Assembly (NCBI GenBank): GCA_029259635.1
Contig: JAJDEU010000062.1
Location: 62,001-126,000, forward strand
DNA from: Planctomycetota bacterium
GTDB taxonomy: Bacteria > Planctomycetota > UBA1135 > GCA-002686595
Length of the DNA stretch: 64,000 bases
Direction of reading: 5' to 3'
This document shows positions 8,982-17,434 of this stretch, piece after piece. The position numbers and the translations under genes are program-made. Positions within the stretch are counted from its first letter, which is position 1. Each line of letters begins with the position of its first letter. Below the pieces are notes generated by a model, which saw nothing but the letters and a program-made list of their open reading frames with translations, had not been told where the DNA came from and ran no database searches.

Positions 8982-10859
8982 ATGGTGAGCAAGTCGAAGT
9001 TTCAAGATGATATTCGCAGTGAGCTCGACTCCATCATCGAGGAGAAGTCGCTCGACAGTTACTCCACGAACAACCGCAACGGAAAAGCATTTGAGTATTG
9101 GTCTCTGGACTTGCTTGGCCAGTGGAATACCGACCTGGACGTCGACCCGTACAACCTTCCCGACTCAGGTGACGGTGGCGTAGACATCCTCCTGGAAGAA
9201 CCCAGCACCGAGCGCTTTCTGATCGCGCAGTGTGCTTACGTAGGCAAGAATGGTCGATTCAATATCGACAAGTGGACGAGGCTCTGCGAATTAGCGGATG
9301 ATTTGCTCGACGAAGAGCGCATCCATAAAGGCGGCTATGGCCCTGGGCAGGAAACACAAGAGGCTCTGGCCCGCGTCGCCCGTAGAATTGACGAATCGGA
9401 CGCATCGGTAGACCTCTGCTACATAACCACGGCATCGGCTTCAGACTCCCATCATGAAAAGGCACGAACGCTTAGCAAGAAGCTGGGCAGTCGAGGCATA
9501 AACGTACACCTGTGGGATAGCGCAGAACTTCGGCGACTTCGATCTGACGTAGCTTCTATTGAGGCAGAGGCGATCGATGAAGTGAGGCTTGATGTCCCCT
9601 CCGACCAGTACTTCGTCGTCGACTGCGGAGGCAGCACAGCGCATGTGCTCGTACTCAAAGCTTCGACCGCGTCGCAGTACTTCGAAAAGTATCAGCAGAG
9701 ACTCCTGGCTTGGAATATCAGAAGCTACTTGGGCTCCAATTCAATCAACTCTGCTATTCGACTTTCAGCCGAGGAAAGAGCCGAGGAGTTCTTCCTCTGC
9801 AATAACGGCATCACTGCGATCGCCAGACGAGTTACGCCAAGTGTCTCGGGCAAGCACATCAAGCTGGCATGTGAAAAAATCCAGGTGATCAACGGAGGGC
9901 AGACGCTTGCATCCTTGAATGAGGTGCGCAAGCAGCCATCTAAGCGTGATCAGCTCACGAAAATCCCCGTACTCTTTACGATTATTGAAACTACGGAGAC
10001 TTCTCCGAGCTCACCCTTTAATCAGCGACTGATCCAAGCCCGCAACACTCAAAATAAAATTCACCTCTCTGACTTTAGATCTAATGACCCGATTCAGCTC
10101 TGGTTAGAGAAGGCCCTTGAGGGGGAAGCGGCCTCGCTCTTGCCGCGGAAAGGTCTCGGGTCCTTAGAGAAGTGTCGAAAGCTCTTCTACAAGCCGAAGC
10201 GCGACTTCAGGCGAAAAAGGGGGTATTTGAAGTTGCAGCTAGAAGATCTGGCGAAGATCCGCTATGCCTTTCTGCACGAGCCTTGGACCGTATTGGCTTA
10301 CGTGAATCAGCTCTGGACGAAAAAGGGAGAAGAGACCAAGGCTCACCCGGGCAAGAAAAGTAGGGGCAAGCATAGCGCGGCAGGTAAGTACGAGAGGGCT
10401 TTTGGCCGCGAGGGAGGAACTGGTGAGGGTTGGGTTTTGCCGAAGACTTGGACTGGTGACGAAAGTGTTAAGTGCCTATTCGCCGTTGTAGTCCACGAGT
10501 ACCTGAATCATCGAATCAACGGACTCCTTCGAGAGCTAAAGCAAAAAGAGAAGTCAGGTGAGGAGTTGACCCTGAACGAGGAATGCCAGCGGTCGTATCT
10601 TAAACGTTCCCGGTTTCACATGGTTGGCTTGGCGGGAGAGCATTATCGTTGCGCCACGACCAAGTCCCTGAAGAAGCTCGCGGGCAACGCGGAAGAATTA
10701 CACCGCGCGCTAGACAGACACTGGAAATTATGCCTACACGTTTTTCGTTCCGTGATTGACCCTCGACTCGAAGATGTCGGAAGGGACACGATCCTCAGAG
10801 ATCCAAGATTGTGGGAGAACCAGATGAAGCCCATCTATCACGATCTAAGAACCTTATGA
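8982..10859 (+). CDS. Nuclease-like/AIPR abortive-infection protein
   Basis: The ATG at 8982 has a good ribosome-binding site (CAGGAG, 8 nt upstream) and is preferred over an earlier in-frame GTG at 8943. The N-terminal about 150 residues resemble a PD-(D/E)xK nuclease: GKAFEYWSLDLL supplies a helix Glu (E38), then DSGDGGVDILL (D68) and FLIAQCAY (Q83). A lysine in the usual last position is not obvious. The rest matches the AIPR family (abortive infection phage resistance), best seen in KIQVINGGQTLASL and in the QARNTQNKIHLSDFRSND block. AIPR proteins are linked to phage abortive infection, and many sit next to restriction genes, as here. It is followed after 112 nt by a protease gene on the same strand. 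The family call is firm; the nuclease activity of the N terminus is an inference. Confidence 0.85.
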   Translation: MVSKSKFQDDIRSELDSIIEEKSLDSYSTNNRNGKAFEYWSLDLLGQWNTDLDVDPYNLPDSGDGGVDILLEEPSTERFLIAQCAYVGKNGRFNIDKWTRLCELADDLLDEERIHKGGYGPGQETQEALARVARRIDESDASVDLCYITTASASDSHHEKARTLSKKLGSRGINVHLWDSAELRRLRSDVASIEAEAIDEVRLDVPSDQYFVVDCGGSTAHVLVLKASTASQYFEKYQQRLLAWNIRSYLGSNSINSAIRLSAEERAEEFFLCNNGITAIARRVTPSVSGKHIKLACEKIQVINGGQTLASLNEVRKQPSKRDQLTKIPVLFTIIETTETSPSSPFNQRLIQARNTQNKIHLSDFRSNDPIQLWLEKALEGEAASLLPRKGLGSLEKCRKLFYKPKRDFRRKRGYLKLQLEDLAKIRYAFLHEPWTVLAYVNQLWTKKGEETKAHPGKKSRGKHSAAGKYERAFGREGGTGEGWVLPKTWTGDESVKCLFAVVVHEYLNHRINGLLRELKQKEKSGEELTLNEECQRSYLKRSRFHMVGLAGEHYRCATTKSLKKLAGNAEELHRALDRHWKLCLHVFRSVIDPRLEDVGRDTILRDPRLWENQMKPIYHDLRTL

Positions 10860-10971
10860 GGTGGAGGTGAGCATGCAGCGCTCCTCACGAGTACTGGCAA
10901 TTTGAATCCTCAATTCTTCGATCAACGACCCGGCTCTCAGCCGATCATTCGTTCAACCTTTTACCAACAAA

Positions 10972-12135
10972 ATGGGCACGTACAGCGATTACTTAGACAG
11001 GCGACTAGACTTTGCAAGTCTTGCGGCTGAGCGGAAGGTGCAGCTTGCGCGGATAGCTGCCCATCGGAACCGTGACATCCTTGTCATCGCGGCTGACGTC
11101 ACAAAGGGCGGTGCGCCGATTGCGATTGACTACTCCGACTTGATGCCCGTCCACGACCAACTTTCGAACCTATCTGGATCGGGGGGGGTGGATCTTGTTC
11201 TGGAAACGCCCGGCGGCTCGGGCGAGACGGCAGAAGAGATTGTTCGGCTACTTCGCGGACGCTACGACGACCTCGCAGTCATCGTCCCAGGATGCGCGAA
11301 GAGTGCCGGAACGATCATGGCGATGGCCGCTGATGACATCTTGATGGGGACCCTCTCTGCACTCGGGCCGATTGATGCGCAGATTTCCTGGCAAGGCAAA
11401 GTTTTTTCCGCGGACGCCTTCATCGAAGGCATGAACAAGATTAAGCGAGAGGTCGCCGAGACGGGCAACTTGAACAAAGCCTATATCCCTATTCTCCAGG
11501 GAATCTCGCCAGGTGAAATTGAACATGCGCAGAATGCGCTCGACTTCGCTAAGGACCTGGTTACGAAGTGGCTCGTGCAGTTCAAATTTAAGAATTGGAC
11601 TACTCATTCAACGACGGAAACCGCAGTGACTGAGGCGGAGAGGCAGACCCGTGCAAAGGAAATCGCCGACGCGCTTTGCGATCAGGCGACTTGGCGCACG
11701 CACGGACGATCAATCAAGATTGCTGATCTCGAAGCTTTGCAGCTTCGAATCACCAACTACGAAGCCGACCTTGAGCTTGCGGACGCGATTCACCGCTACT
11801 ACACCCTCTTGCGGATGACTTTCGAGACAAGCGTTTACAAGCTGGTCGAGACGACCGGGTCCCAAGTGTACCGCTTCCTTCAACCTTCAGGTCCGCCCCC
11901 GGCCTTGAAGTCGGAAGATGACGGGGCGATCGCGGTAATCGACGCGCGATGCCCCAAGTGTGGCAACGACGTGAAGGTTCAAGCCAATCTAGGGAGCCCC
12001 AAGCCGCTCCAACCAGGGCTTGTCCCCTTTCCTGATGATAACCGGCTACAATGCCCCTCTTGCGAAGGACTCATTGACCTGTTGTCGGTGAGAGCCCAAC
12101 TCGAAGCCCAATCCAAGCAACGCCTCGCCTTCTAG
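10972..12135 (+). CDS. Clp-fold serine protease (SDH proteinase family) with zinc ribbon
   Basis: This 387-residue cytosolic-type protein (no signal peptide) has a crotonase/ClpP-like fold. The oxyanion segment is LETPGGSGETAEEIVRLL and the nucleophile segment GCAKSAGTIMAMAADDILMG, in which Ser111 is the likely catalytic serine. SALGPIDAQI follows, as in SppA and serine-dehydrogenase-proteinase (SDH) relatives. Between about residues 130 and 310 lies a helical region. Residues about 325-375 form a zinc ribbon (CPKCG then CPSCEG). No ATPase partner is adjacent. It lies between the AIPR gene and a small coupled ORF, so it may be the effector or processing protease of a defence cassette. That role is inferred from context only. 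Confidence 0.82.
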   Translation: MGTYSDYLDRRLDFASLAAERKVQLARIAAHRNRDILVIAADVTKGGAPIAIDYSDLMPVHDQLSNLSGSGGVDLVLETPGGSGETAEEIVRLLRGRYDDLAVIVPGCAKSAGTIMAMAADDILMGTLSALGPIDAQISWQGKVFSADAFIEGMNKIKREVAETGNLNKAYIPILQGISPGEIEHAQNALDFAKDLVTKWLVQFKFKNWTTHSTTETAVTEAERQTRAKEIADALCDQATWRTHGRSIKIADLEALQLRITNYEADLELADAIHRYYTLLRMTFETSVYKLVETTGSQVYRFLQPSGPPPALKSEDDGAIAVIDARCPKCGNDVKVQANLGSPKPLQPGLVPFPDDNRLQCPSCEGLIDLLSVRAQLEAQSKQRLAF

Positions 12136-12139
12136 GATC

Positions 12140-12349
12140 ATGACCAAGCAGTCGACCGCGCGTGAAGACTCGGGCCAGCGACCAGACTTCACGATTGTGT
12201 TCACGAAGCTGAAAGAGCACGCCGAGGCCAATCCGGAGCTTGCGGTCGAGCTGAAGGCAATCAGCGAAGAAGCGTCTTCGATCGAGGAACTACGACGAGT
12301 CGCCGCGACGATTGCGTGCCCGACGCCGCAGACGCTTACCCTCTCATAG
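12140..12349 (+). CDS. Small protein coupled to the Clp-fold protease gene
   Basis: A 69-codon ORF starts 4 nt after the protease stop codon, a spacing typical of translational coupling. The product is acidic and mostly helical (FTKLKEHAEANPELAVELKA and SIEELRRVAATIA), with no cysteine cluster or membrane segment. I do not recognise the family. It ends only 3 nt before the stop of the convergent endonuclease gene. It could be a protease adaptor, inhibitor or antitoxin, but nothing in the sequence decides this. Confidence 0.6.
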   Translation: MTKQSTAREDSGQRPDFTIVFTKLKEHAEANPELAVELKAISEEASSIEELRRVAATIACPTPQTLTLS

Positions 12350-12352
12350 CGC

Positions 12353-13210
12353 TTATCGGTGCGGGAAGCGCGACTGATAGAGGTTTGCGATCTTCCTAAT
12401 CATCGCGTCGTAATGGAGCAGGTCGCCAGGCTTTGGGGCGGGCGGAACGGTGACCACTTCAATAGGCGTTCCGTCGTTCACGCAAGACACAACAACGAGT
12501 CCGATGGCGTCAAACCCGGTTTCTCCTGTGTCGCTCCGGCGCTGTATCTCGCTCACCTTCTCGATCACGCCTTCGGTATCTCTGGGCTGCTTGTGCGCGT
12601 TGTACTCCGGCGTCCGTTCCGCAACAGAGAATGGATTGCTCGTCGGCGAGATGAACTGTTCGCTGACGTTGACCATGACGAAGCCCGCAGCGATTGCGAA
12701 ATTGCTGCTGCCGTGAATCGTCAGGTGGCTTGAGCTCAGTTCGTCATAAAGCCGAGGTCTTGCCTTACTGTGGGCTGTCATGCAGGCCTTGGCTTCGAGA
12801 GCAAGGTGGACCTCGCCAACGGGTGTTTCTTCGAAGCCAGGGAGGGCGTCTAGCTCCATGCGTTCCTCATCAGTGAGCTTGATGTCGTACTTGTCGCCGA
12901 GTTTCCGGAACGTAGTCAGCTTCTTGGTTGATGATTTCGCTGTGCCGGGTGTGCAAATGACAAGGTCGAGGTCTTTCTTTCGACCTGTCTTGAAATCGCG
13001 CATCTCGTGATTGATGCCGAATCCGACTCTCTTGGCTTCGACGTGCTCCGCAAGCGTGCGGCAATTCCGCATCAGGTCGAACAGGATGGCCCAGCATGCG
13101 ATCTTGGAATGCCGGTCACTGCGAGGGTTGTACTGCCAGCGGTTGCCGTACTTCTTGTCCGGGACCATCAAGTCACTAAGGGTGCGAGCGACGATGTTAG
13201 GTCCGTCCAT
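12353..13210 (-). CDS. Putative type II restriction endonuclease (PD-(D/E)xK)
   Basis: This 285-residue protein is encoded 3 nt downstream of a cytosine methyltransferase gene on the same strand. A PD-(D/E)xK-type active site can be read as KKDLDLVICT (D80/D82) followed, after a variable insert, by EVHLALEAKACMTAHSKARP (E139-A-K141). The next stretch, RLYDELSSSH...IAAGFVMVN, is typical of a group of methyltransferase-linked proteins usually left as hypothetical. The paired gene order, length and motif make a cognate restriction enzyme the most likely role. The recognition sequence cannot be read. It converges with the AIPR/protease cassette with only 3 nt between the two stop codons. Confidence 0.7.
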   Translation of the reverse strand: MDGPNIVARTLSDLMVPDKKYGNRWQYNPRSDRHSKIACWAILFDLMRNCRTLAEHVEAKRVGFGINHEMRDFKTGRKKDLDLVICTPGTAKSSTKKLTTFRKLGDKYDIKLTDEERMELDALPGFEETPVGEVHLALEAKACMTAHSKARPRLYDELSSSHLTIHGSSNFAIAAGFVMVNVSEQFISPTSNPFSVAERTPEYNAHKQPRDTEGVIEKVSEIQRRSDTGETGFDAIGLVVVSCVNDGTPIEVVTVPPAPKPGDLLHYDAMIRKIANLYQSRFPHR

Positions 13211-13213
13211 GGT

Positions 13214-14371
13214 TTAGTTCGCGGCCTGCAGCTTCATCCGATCGATGTGCTGAATCAAGGCAGCGCGAAATTCGTCTGGTGCCCTGAGCGTGCTCGACGA
13301 AAGGCGTTTCTCGAAGCCTTTCGTGGCCCGAAGCGAGAGCTCTTTGGGCTCGTATTTCATGAACTCCAGAATGTCCCGCTGCTTGCGATTAACCGGCCAC
13401 TTCGAGAGGTTGACTCGCAAGGCACAGCCGTCCGAGCTGTACGCCGCATCGGGCCACGCACCACTCACGATGCCATCGTGGTCGTCCCAGTATTCATCGG
13501 GGTCGAAGCGCGCGAGTCGATCGCCGATCCACTTGGCCACCGGCACGGAGACCGCGTTCCCGACAAGCTTCCACCTGAAGCCAGGCCGACTGACTTCTTC
13601 GGCTGGCTTGGTCCAGTTTGCGCGAAAGCCTTGAAGTCGCTCTGCGTCTCGGATGTCGGGTGTGACGATGCGACCATCGGGCCTCCATATCGCCGGGGGA
13701 GATGCAATGCCCACGGTGGATCCGCCCTTCAGGGTGGGCACTGCTCCAACGGCCCAGCCCAATCCGCGAACCCCTTCGGTCCAGTAGAACCCGCAGGCAC
13801 GTCCGCGGTAGTCCACGCCGTTGGCAGGCGGGCTGTCTCCTTTAAAAAGGAGCGGTGCGGGATCCGCTGTGCGCGAAGCAAGTAGATAGACGCGCTCTCG
13901 CCGTTGGGGTCGGCCAAAAGCGCGAGCGTCCACGACCCGGTAGGCCCACCGATACCCGAGCTTCTCCATCCGCTCGATAATGAAGCTCATGGCTGCGCCT
14001 CGTCCGAGACGGAGCATGAAGGGCACGTTCTCGAGGAGTACCCACGGAACATCGTGGGTCTCCAGGAGCCGGAAGACTTCGCCGACGAGGCCCGACCGGA
14101 CTCCCTTGATGCCGCGCGTCGCCCCCGCTTGGGAGAGGTCTTGACAGGGAAACCCTGCCGCCAGGAGGTCGGTACCCTTCGGGAGCTTATCCAGCTCCCG
14201 AACGTCCTCGACGAGCGGCGTGTTAGGGAACCGGGCTTGTAGGACTGCCTTGGCCGACGGGTCGTTCTCGCAAAGCACCGTGGCTTCGTGCCCGGCGTTC
14301 GCAAGGCCCAGTTCGATACCGCCGATGCCCGCGAAAAGACCGGCTACTTTGAAGGTGCGCTTGGTGTCCAC
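13214..14371 (-). CDS. DNA (cytosine-5)-methyltransferase
   Basis: All the core C5-methyltransferase motifs are in order. Motif I is LFAGIGGIELGLANAGHE (residues 12-29), which binds S-adenosylmethionine. Motif IV is GFPCQDLSQAG with the catalytic Cys76. Motif VI is LLENVPFML (about residue 113), motif VIII QRRERVYLLAS, and motif X VGNAVSVPVAKWIG. The target-recognition region lies between VIII and X. The length of 385 residues is normal. It methylates cytosine at carbon 5 in a sequence-specific site and protects host DNA from the endonuclease encoded 3 nt downstream. The C-terminal about 80 residues beyond motif X are an extension not usual in the smallest members. Confidence 0.93.
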   Translation of the reverse strand: MDTKRTFKVAGLFAGIGGIELGLANAGHEATVLCENDPSAKAVLQARFPNTPLVEDVRELDKLPKGTDLLAAGFPCQDLSQAGATRGIKGVRSGLVGEVFRLLETHDVPWVLLENVPFMLRLGRGAAMSFIIERMEKLGYRWAYRVVDARAFGRPQRRERVYLLASRTADPAPLLFKGDSPPANGVDYRGRACGFYWTEGVRGLGWAVGAVPTLKGGSTVGIASPPAIWRPDGRIVTPDIRDAERLQGFRANWTKPAEEVSRPGFRWKLVGNAVSVPVAKWIGDRLARFDPDEYWDDHDGIVSGAWPDAAYSSDGCALRVNLSKWPVNRKQRDILEFMKYEPKELSLRATKGFEKRLSSSTLRAPDEFRAALIQHIDRMKLQAAN

Positions 14372-14513
14372 CCCACCATTCTCGTGGGCTCATCGGAGTC
14401 AATCAAGGAAGCGCTTCAGCTTTCGCGCGAGCGCGAAGTAATAGCGGAGGTTCGCATTCGCTAGCGGTGGCGCTGGGCCATGGGACGCGGATTCTGATCG
14501 AAGATAGCAGGCA

Positions 14514-15566
14514 CTATCCAGGCGCCATGTCGGCATCGTCAGGGGCCTCGTCTCTCTCCCCGTTTTCGAGCAATTCGTCTCGGCGATGGATGAATAGCTC
14601 CTCCCCTCCAACGATCAACGAGATACCCTCCGCCTCGACCCTTGCCACTAACTCCGGGAGCGTCTTGGGAGCTTCGGTCAAGAGTCGATCCAATGGCATT
14701 CGAACGTACGCCTCTAGAAACCGCGTCATCGTGGGGCCTGCAAGGTCGTCGAGATGTTGCCACGCATCGGCGCCGATAAAGACCTCGCCTCCCTCTGCGA
14801 GAAACGCTCGCTCAAGTTCCGCGAGCTTTGGGTTGGCCGTACTATCGAGAACAACGAGCACTGGCACAAAACCGCTTGAGCTACAGTCAGCTGGGAACTC
14901 CAACTCCTCCCTCCAGCGCCCCTGTCCAGAGGCCGCGATGGTCACGCGGATCTTTATCTCGTATGCGCGCTTCTCCAGAATGCAGTCGACCTGCCGTCCT
15001 TTCTTGCGATCTCGGCGGCGCCTAACTGGGCTTGTCCGTGCAGGTGCAGGCGTGCCACCAATTGCATTCGCTATGACAGGCTCGAAGAGGTAGCCGGTCT
15101 CCTGGCCCGCCCTGTTGTCGATGTCGAACATCCACTTCCGCCAGTAAAGCAACGCTGCGAGTGCCCCGGGGTTCAACTTTCCAAACTGGAGTAGGCCACG
15201 TGGTCCGACCTGTTCCAGAGTAGGAATCGGCTGAGTTTCGAGGATGGTTTCGTACTTTAGTCGGGCCTTGTGTAGTGCAGCTAGGCAAGAGAAGTACATA
15301 TCAGCGTCGCTGTCCAGCCCAACGAGCCGCTCGTACAGGACACGCGGATCTCCTGCCGCGAGTGAAAGGGAGCCAACGACGTGACTCGTGAAGAATCTGG
15401 GAAGCCCTGCCGGGATCTCCGAAAAATGCTCGCCGAGTCCAAGATCCAGAACAATACGCCCCACGAGGTAGGCGCACATGTTGTCGTCGAGCACAACCGC
15501 CTGGTCGCCGCTTCCGAGGGCTCGCGCTTTTTCCCATATGGCTTGCTGCGTTTTCGTTAGGGCCAT
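14514..15566 (-). CDS. Putative type II restriction endonuclease of second RM pair
   Basis: The ATG at 15566 (MALTKTQQAIWEKARALGS) is preferred; the frame is open to 15626, but that would overlap the methyltransferase by 70 nt. With this start the overlap is 10 nt, which suggests translational coupling. The likely catalytic cluster is GRQVDCILEKRAYEIKIR, in which D194, E203 and K205 give the D...ExK signature of PD-(D/E)xK nucleases. The preceding helical half (FTSHVVGSLSLAAGD, WMFDIDNRAGQETGYLFEP) is reminiscent of ApaLI-type enzymes, but I cannot confirm this. Length (350 residues), position and motif support a cognate endonuclease for the adjacent methyltransferase. Confidence 0.72.
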   Translation of the reverse strand: MALTKTQQAIWEKARALGSGDQAVVLDDNMCAYLVGRIVLDLGLGEHFSEIPAGLPRFFTSHVVGSLSLAAGDPRVLYERLVGLDSDADMYFSCLAALHKARLKYETILETQPIPTLEQVGPRGLLQFGKLNPGALAALLYWRKWMFDIDNRAGQETGYLFEPVIANAIGGTPAPARTSPVRRRRDRKKGRQVDCILEKRAYEIKIRVTIAASGQGRWREELEFPADCSSSGFVPVLVVLDSTANPKLAELERAFLAEGGEVFIGADAWQHLDDLAGPTMTRFLEAYVRMPLDRLLTEAPKTLPELVARVEAEGISLIVGGEELFIHRRDELLENGERDEAPDDADMAPG

Positions 15567-16777
15567 AACGAGAGTTGCTGTGCTTGGAGTTGAGTATCCT
15601 CGAACCTCGTGAACACGCGGCGGCAAACAGACTGGAGTGCTGGGCTCGCCCCGTTGGAGAGGGTTGGTATGAAGCTGAGGAGTGCGCCCTTCCCTTCACA
15701 TGGCTTTGCCCTGCGAAGCTTCTTTGCAATGTGCTCGGCGAGGGCTTGCGCTAGCAAGGGAGGGACAGCGTTGCCGATGAGCTGAATTCGATCGCGGCGA
15801 GGGCCCTGGAATACGAACTCATCTGGGAAGCCTTGGATTCTGGCGCATTCACGAGTGGTAAGCGGCCGGTCTTCGAAAGGGTGAAGAAACTCGCCCACAG
15901 CCCCGCCAGTGATGGCCTTGGAGGGCTGGTCTGGGTCCAGTCGCCGCAAGCCAGCAGGAGCACCGCCTCGTCTCTCCGTGGGAGTTCCGTCCATGACGCG
16001 ACGGAACGCACGCCTGCGGTAGCTGACGTGCCAATGCTTTTCCGGCAGATCGCGCATGCACTGCCCCGGCTTTAGGAGCTTAGCACGGGCCCCATCCTCT
16101 GGTTTCATAGCCGCGAAGGTGTGATCAAAGTCGTCAAGCGGTGCTCGCGAGGCTACTTCTGTCGCCTTGGGCAGGCCGCCGAGCACGGACTCAAGTGTAG
16201 GAGCATCCGGTAGAGAATCGGCGGAGCCCAATTCGGCGCCGGGAGCACCGAATGCGCGGTACGTTGGCGCCGGGAACCCGGGATCCCAACCAAGGCCTCC
16301 GATCGCGATCACGCGTTTTCTGTGCTGAGGAACTCCGAAGGTTGCGGCATTTACCTTGCGGAGATGGATCCAGTAGCCCGCCTCGATAAGCGGCTCAAGG
16401 AGATCAAATACAAACTTCCCACCTCCGCCTGTCAGGAACCCTTCTACATTCTCGAAGAGGAACGCTGGTGGCCGATGGTCGGCGACGAGCGTGCTAAACA
16501 CCCCGACGAGAGAGTTGCGATGATCGTTTTTTCGGCGGAGACCAGCCGACGAGAATCCCTGACAAGGCGGCCCCCCGGCAATCAATGAAGCCTGAGGAAG
16601 TCGGAGGCTCAGGGAGATGGGTTCCGATTGAGCCTCGTGGCTGAAGTTTGCCGAGTAGGTCTCAACTGCTCTGTCCCAGTTGTCGTAGGCCCCTTGGATG
16701 CGAAACCCGACACGTTGGAGACCGAGGGACAACCCCCCTGCGCCGCAGAAGAGATCGACAGCTGTTCGTGCGGGCAT
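15557..16777 (-). CDS. DNA (cytosine-5)-methyltransferase of second RM pair
   Basis: The ATG at 16777 begins MPARTAVDLFCGAGG, putting motif I at the N terminus as usual; the frame is open to a TTG at 16846. Motif IV is GGPPCQGFSSAG with the catalytic Cys72, motif VI FLFENVEGF, motif VIII PQHRKRVIAIG, and motifs IX and X are RIQGFPDEF and LIGNAVPPLLAQALAEHI. Between VIII and IX lies the target-recognition region. Compared with the first methyltransferase in this block, the motif I and IV spellings are different, so these are two unrelated-specificity systems rather than a recent duplication. It overlaps the downstream endonuclease gene by 10 nt. Confidence 0.93.
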   Translation of the reverse strand: MPARTAVDLFCGAGGLSLGLQRVGFRIQGAYDNWDRAVETYSANFSHEAQSEPISLSLRLPQASLIAGGPPCQGFSSAGLRRKNDHRNSLVGVFSTLVADHRPPAFLFENVEGFLTGGGGKFVFDLLEPLIEAGYWIHLRKVNAATFGVPQHRKRVIAIGGLGWDPGFPAPTYRAFGAPGAELGSADSLPDAPTLESVLGGLPKATEVASRAPLDDFDHTFAAMKPEDGARAKLLKPGQCMRDLPEKHWHVSYRRRAFRRVMDGTPTERRGGAPAGLRRLDPDQPSKAITGGAVGEFLHPFEDRPLTTRECARIQGFPDEFVFQGPRRDRIQLIGNAVPPLLAQALAEHIAKKLRRAKPCEGKGALLSFIPTLSNGASPALQSVCRRVFTRFEDTQLQAQQLSLWP

Positions 16778-16883
16778 GAGACCAGGATGCCGTTCAGCCA
16801 GGCGGGGTTGAAGTCTGCTCTCGCAGAAGTCTCTCGGACCCGGCAATTAATCTGCGCTTCAAGTCCGTGTTCTCCATCTCGGG

Positions 16884-17082
16884 AGCCAGAGCGATTCAGT
16901 GCCATGATTGGACTGCCCACCGTCCATTCCTTGGTGCCGAGCGAACGAGGAACTCGTTGCTGCCCTGCCCCGTCTTTCGGAACGGTGTAATGAATCCGCC
17001 AGAGGTAGTGGTTGTTCCACAGGTGGTGATCGGGATTGTTCGCGTTGACGCGAATGAAAAGCCGATACTGCACGGTGCTCAT
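16884..17082 (-). pseudogene. Truncated small integrase-arm-like gene
   Basis: The N terminus MSTVQYRLFIRVNANNPDHH, then WRIHYTVPKDG and RVPRSLGTKEW, resembles a group of about 70-residue proteins with an arm-type DNA-binding look (RLYIR-N-NPDHH, HYTV, RRSLGT) known to me from planctomycetes and verrucomicrobia. The expected continuation, a charged helix after SLGT, is absent. The frame instead runs on without similarity into the methyltransferase region, so I read it as a decayed 3'-truncated gene. Its position upstream of the RM block hints at past mobility. Family recognition is from memory and not searched. Confidence 0.4.
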
Positions 17083-17434
17083 TGGGTTGGGTGAGCACTA
17101 AAACTTGGCAGCCTTCAGGCATCGACGGAGAGGTGATTCCCTTCGCCCTACGGCTGGGACTCATCGACCCGCGTGGGGCGAACCAACAAGGCTCTCATGG
17201 CGAATCTTCCGGAGTCGGATGCAAGGTCGTTCCTGATACGCCGGAAACTCTAGGGAGCTGGGTGGGAGTCGATTTTTGGAGTGCGAGTAAGAGATTAGCG
17301 GTTGTGCGAGTAGGTATGCGCGCATTACCAGTTGTTCTCGAATTCGAGCGATGCTGCATGTTGGGGGACTGTGGTGGATCCCGTACCCTTTTCTACATCC
17401 CAGCTCGATTCATGAATCCAACCCGGCTGACGCT
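17083..17434. other. Intergenic region upstream of the DUF262 gene
   Basis: No gene was found. A perfect 12-bp palindrome CTCGAATTCGAG lies at 17337-17348, 87 nt before the DUF262 start codon, and might be an operator. The rest shows no clear promoter or repeat. Confidence 0.35.

Noticed and set aside
8766-9005. Minus-strand frame containing RPAGFEPTTPALGK
   Set aside because: It is the antisense translation of tRNA-Arg, a classic false gene (GFEPTTPAL signature).
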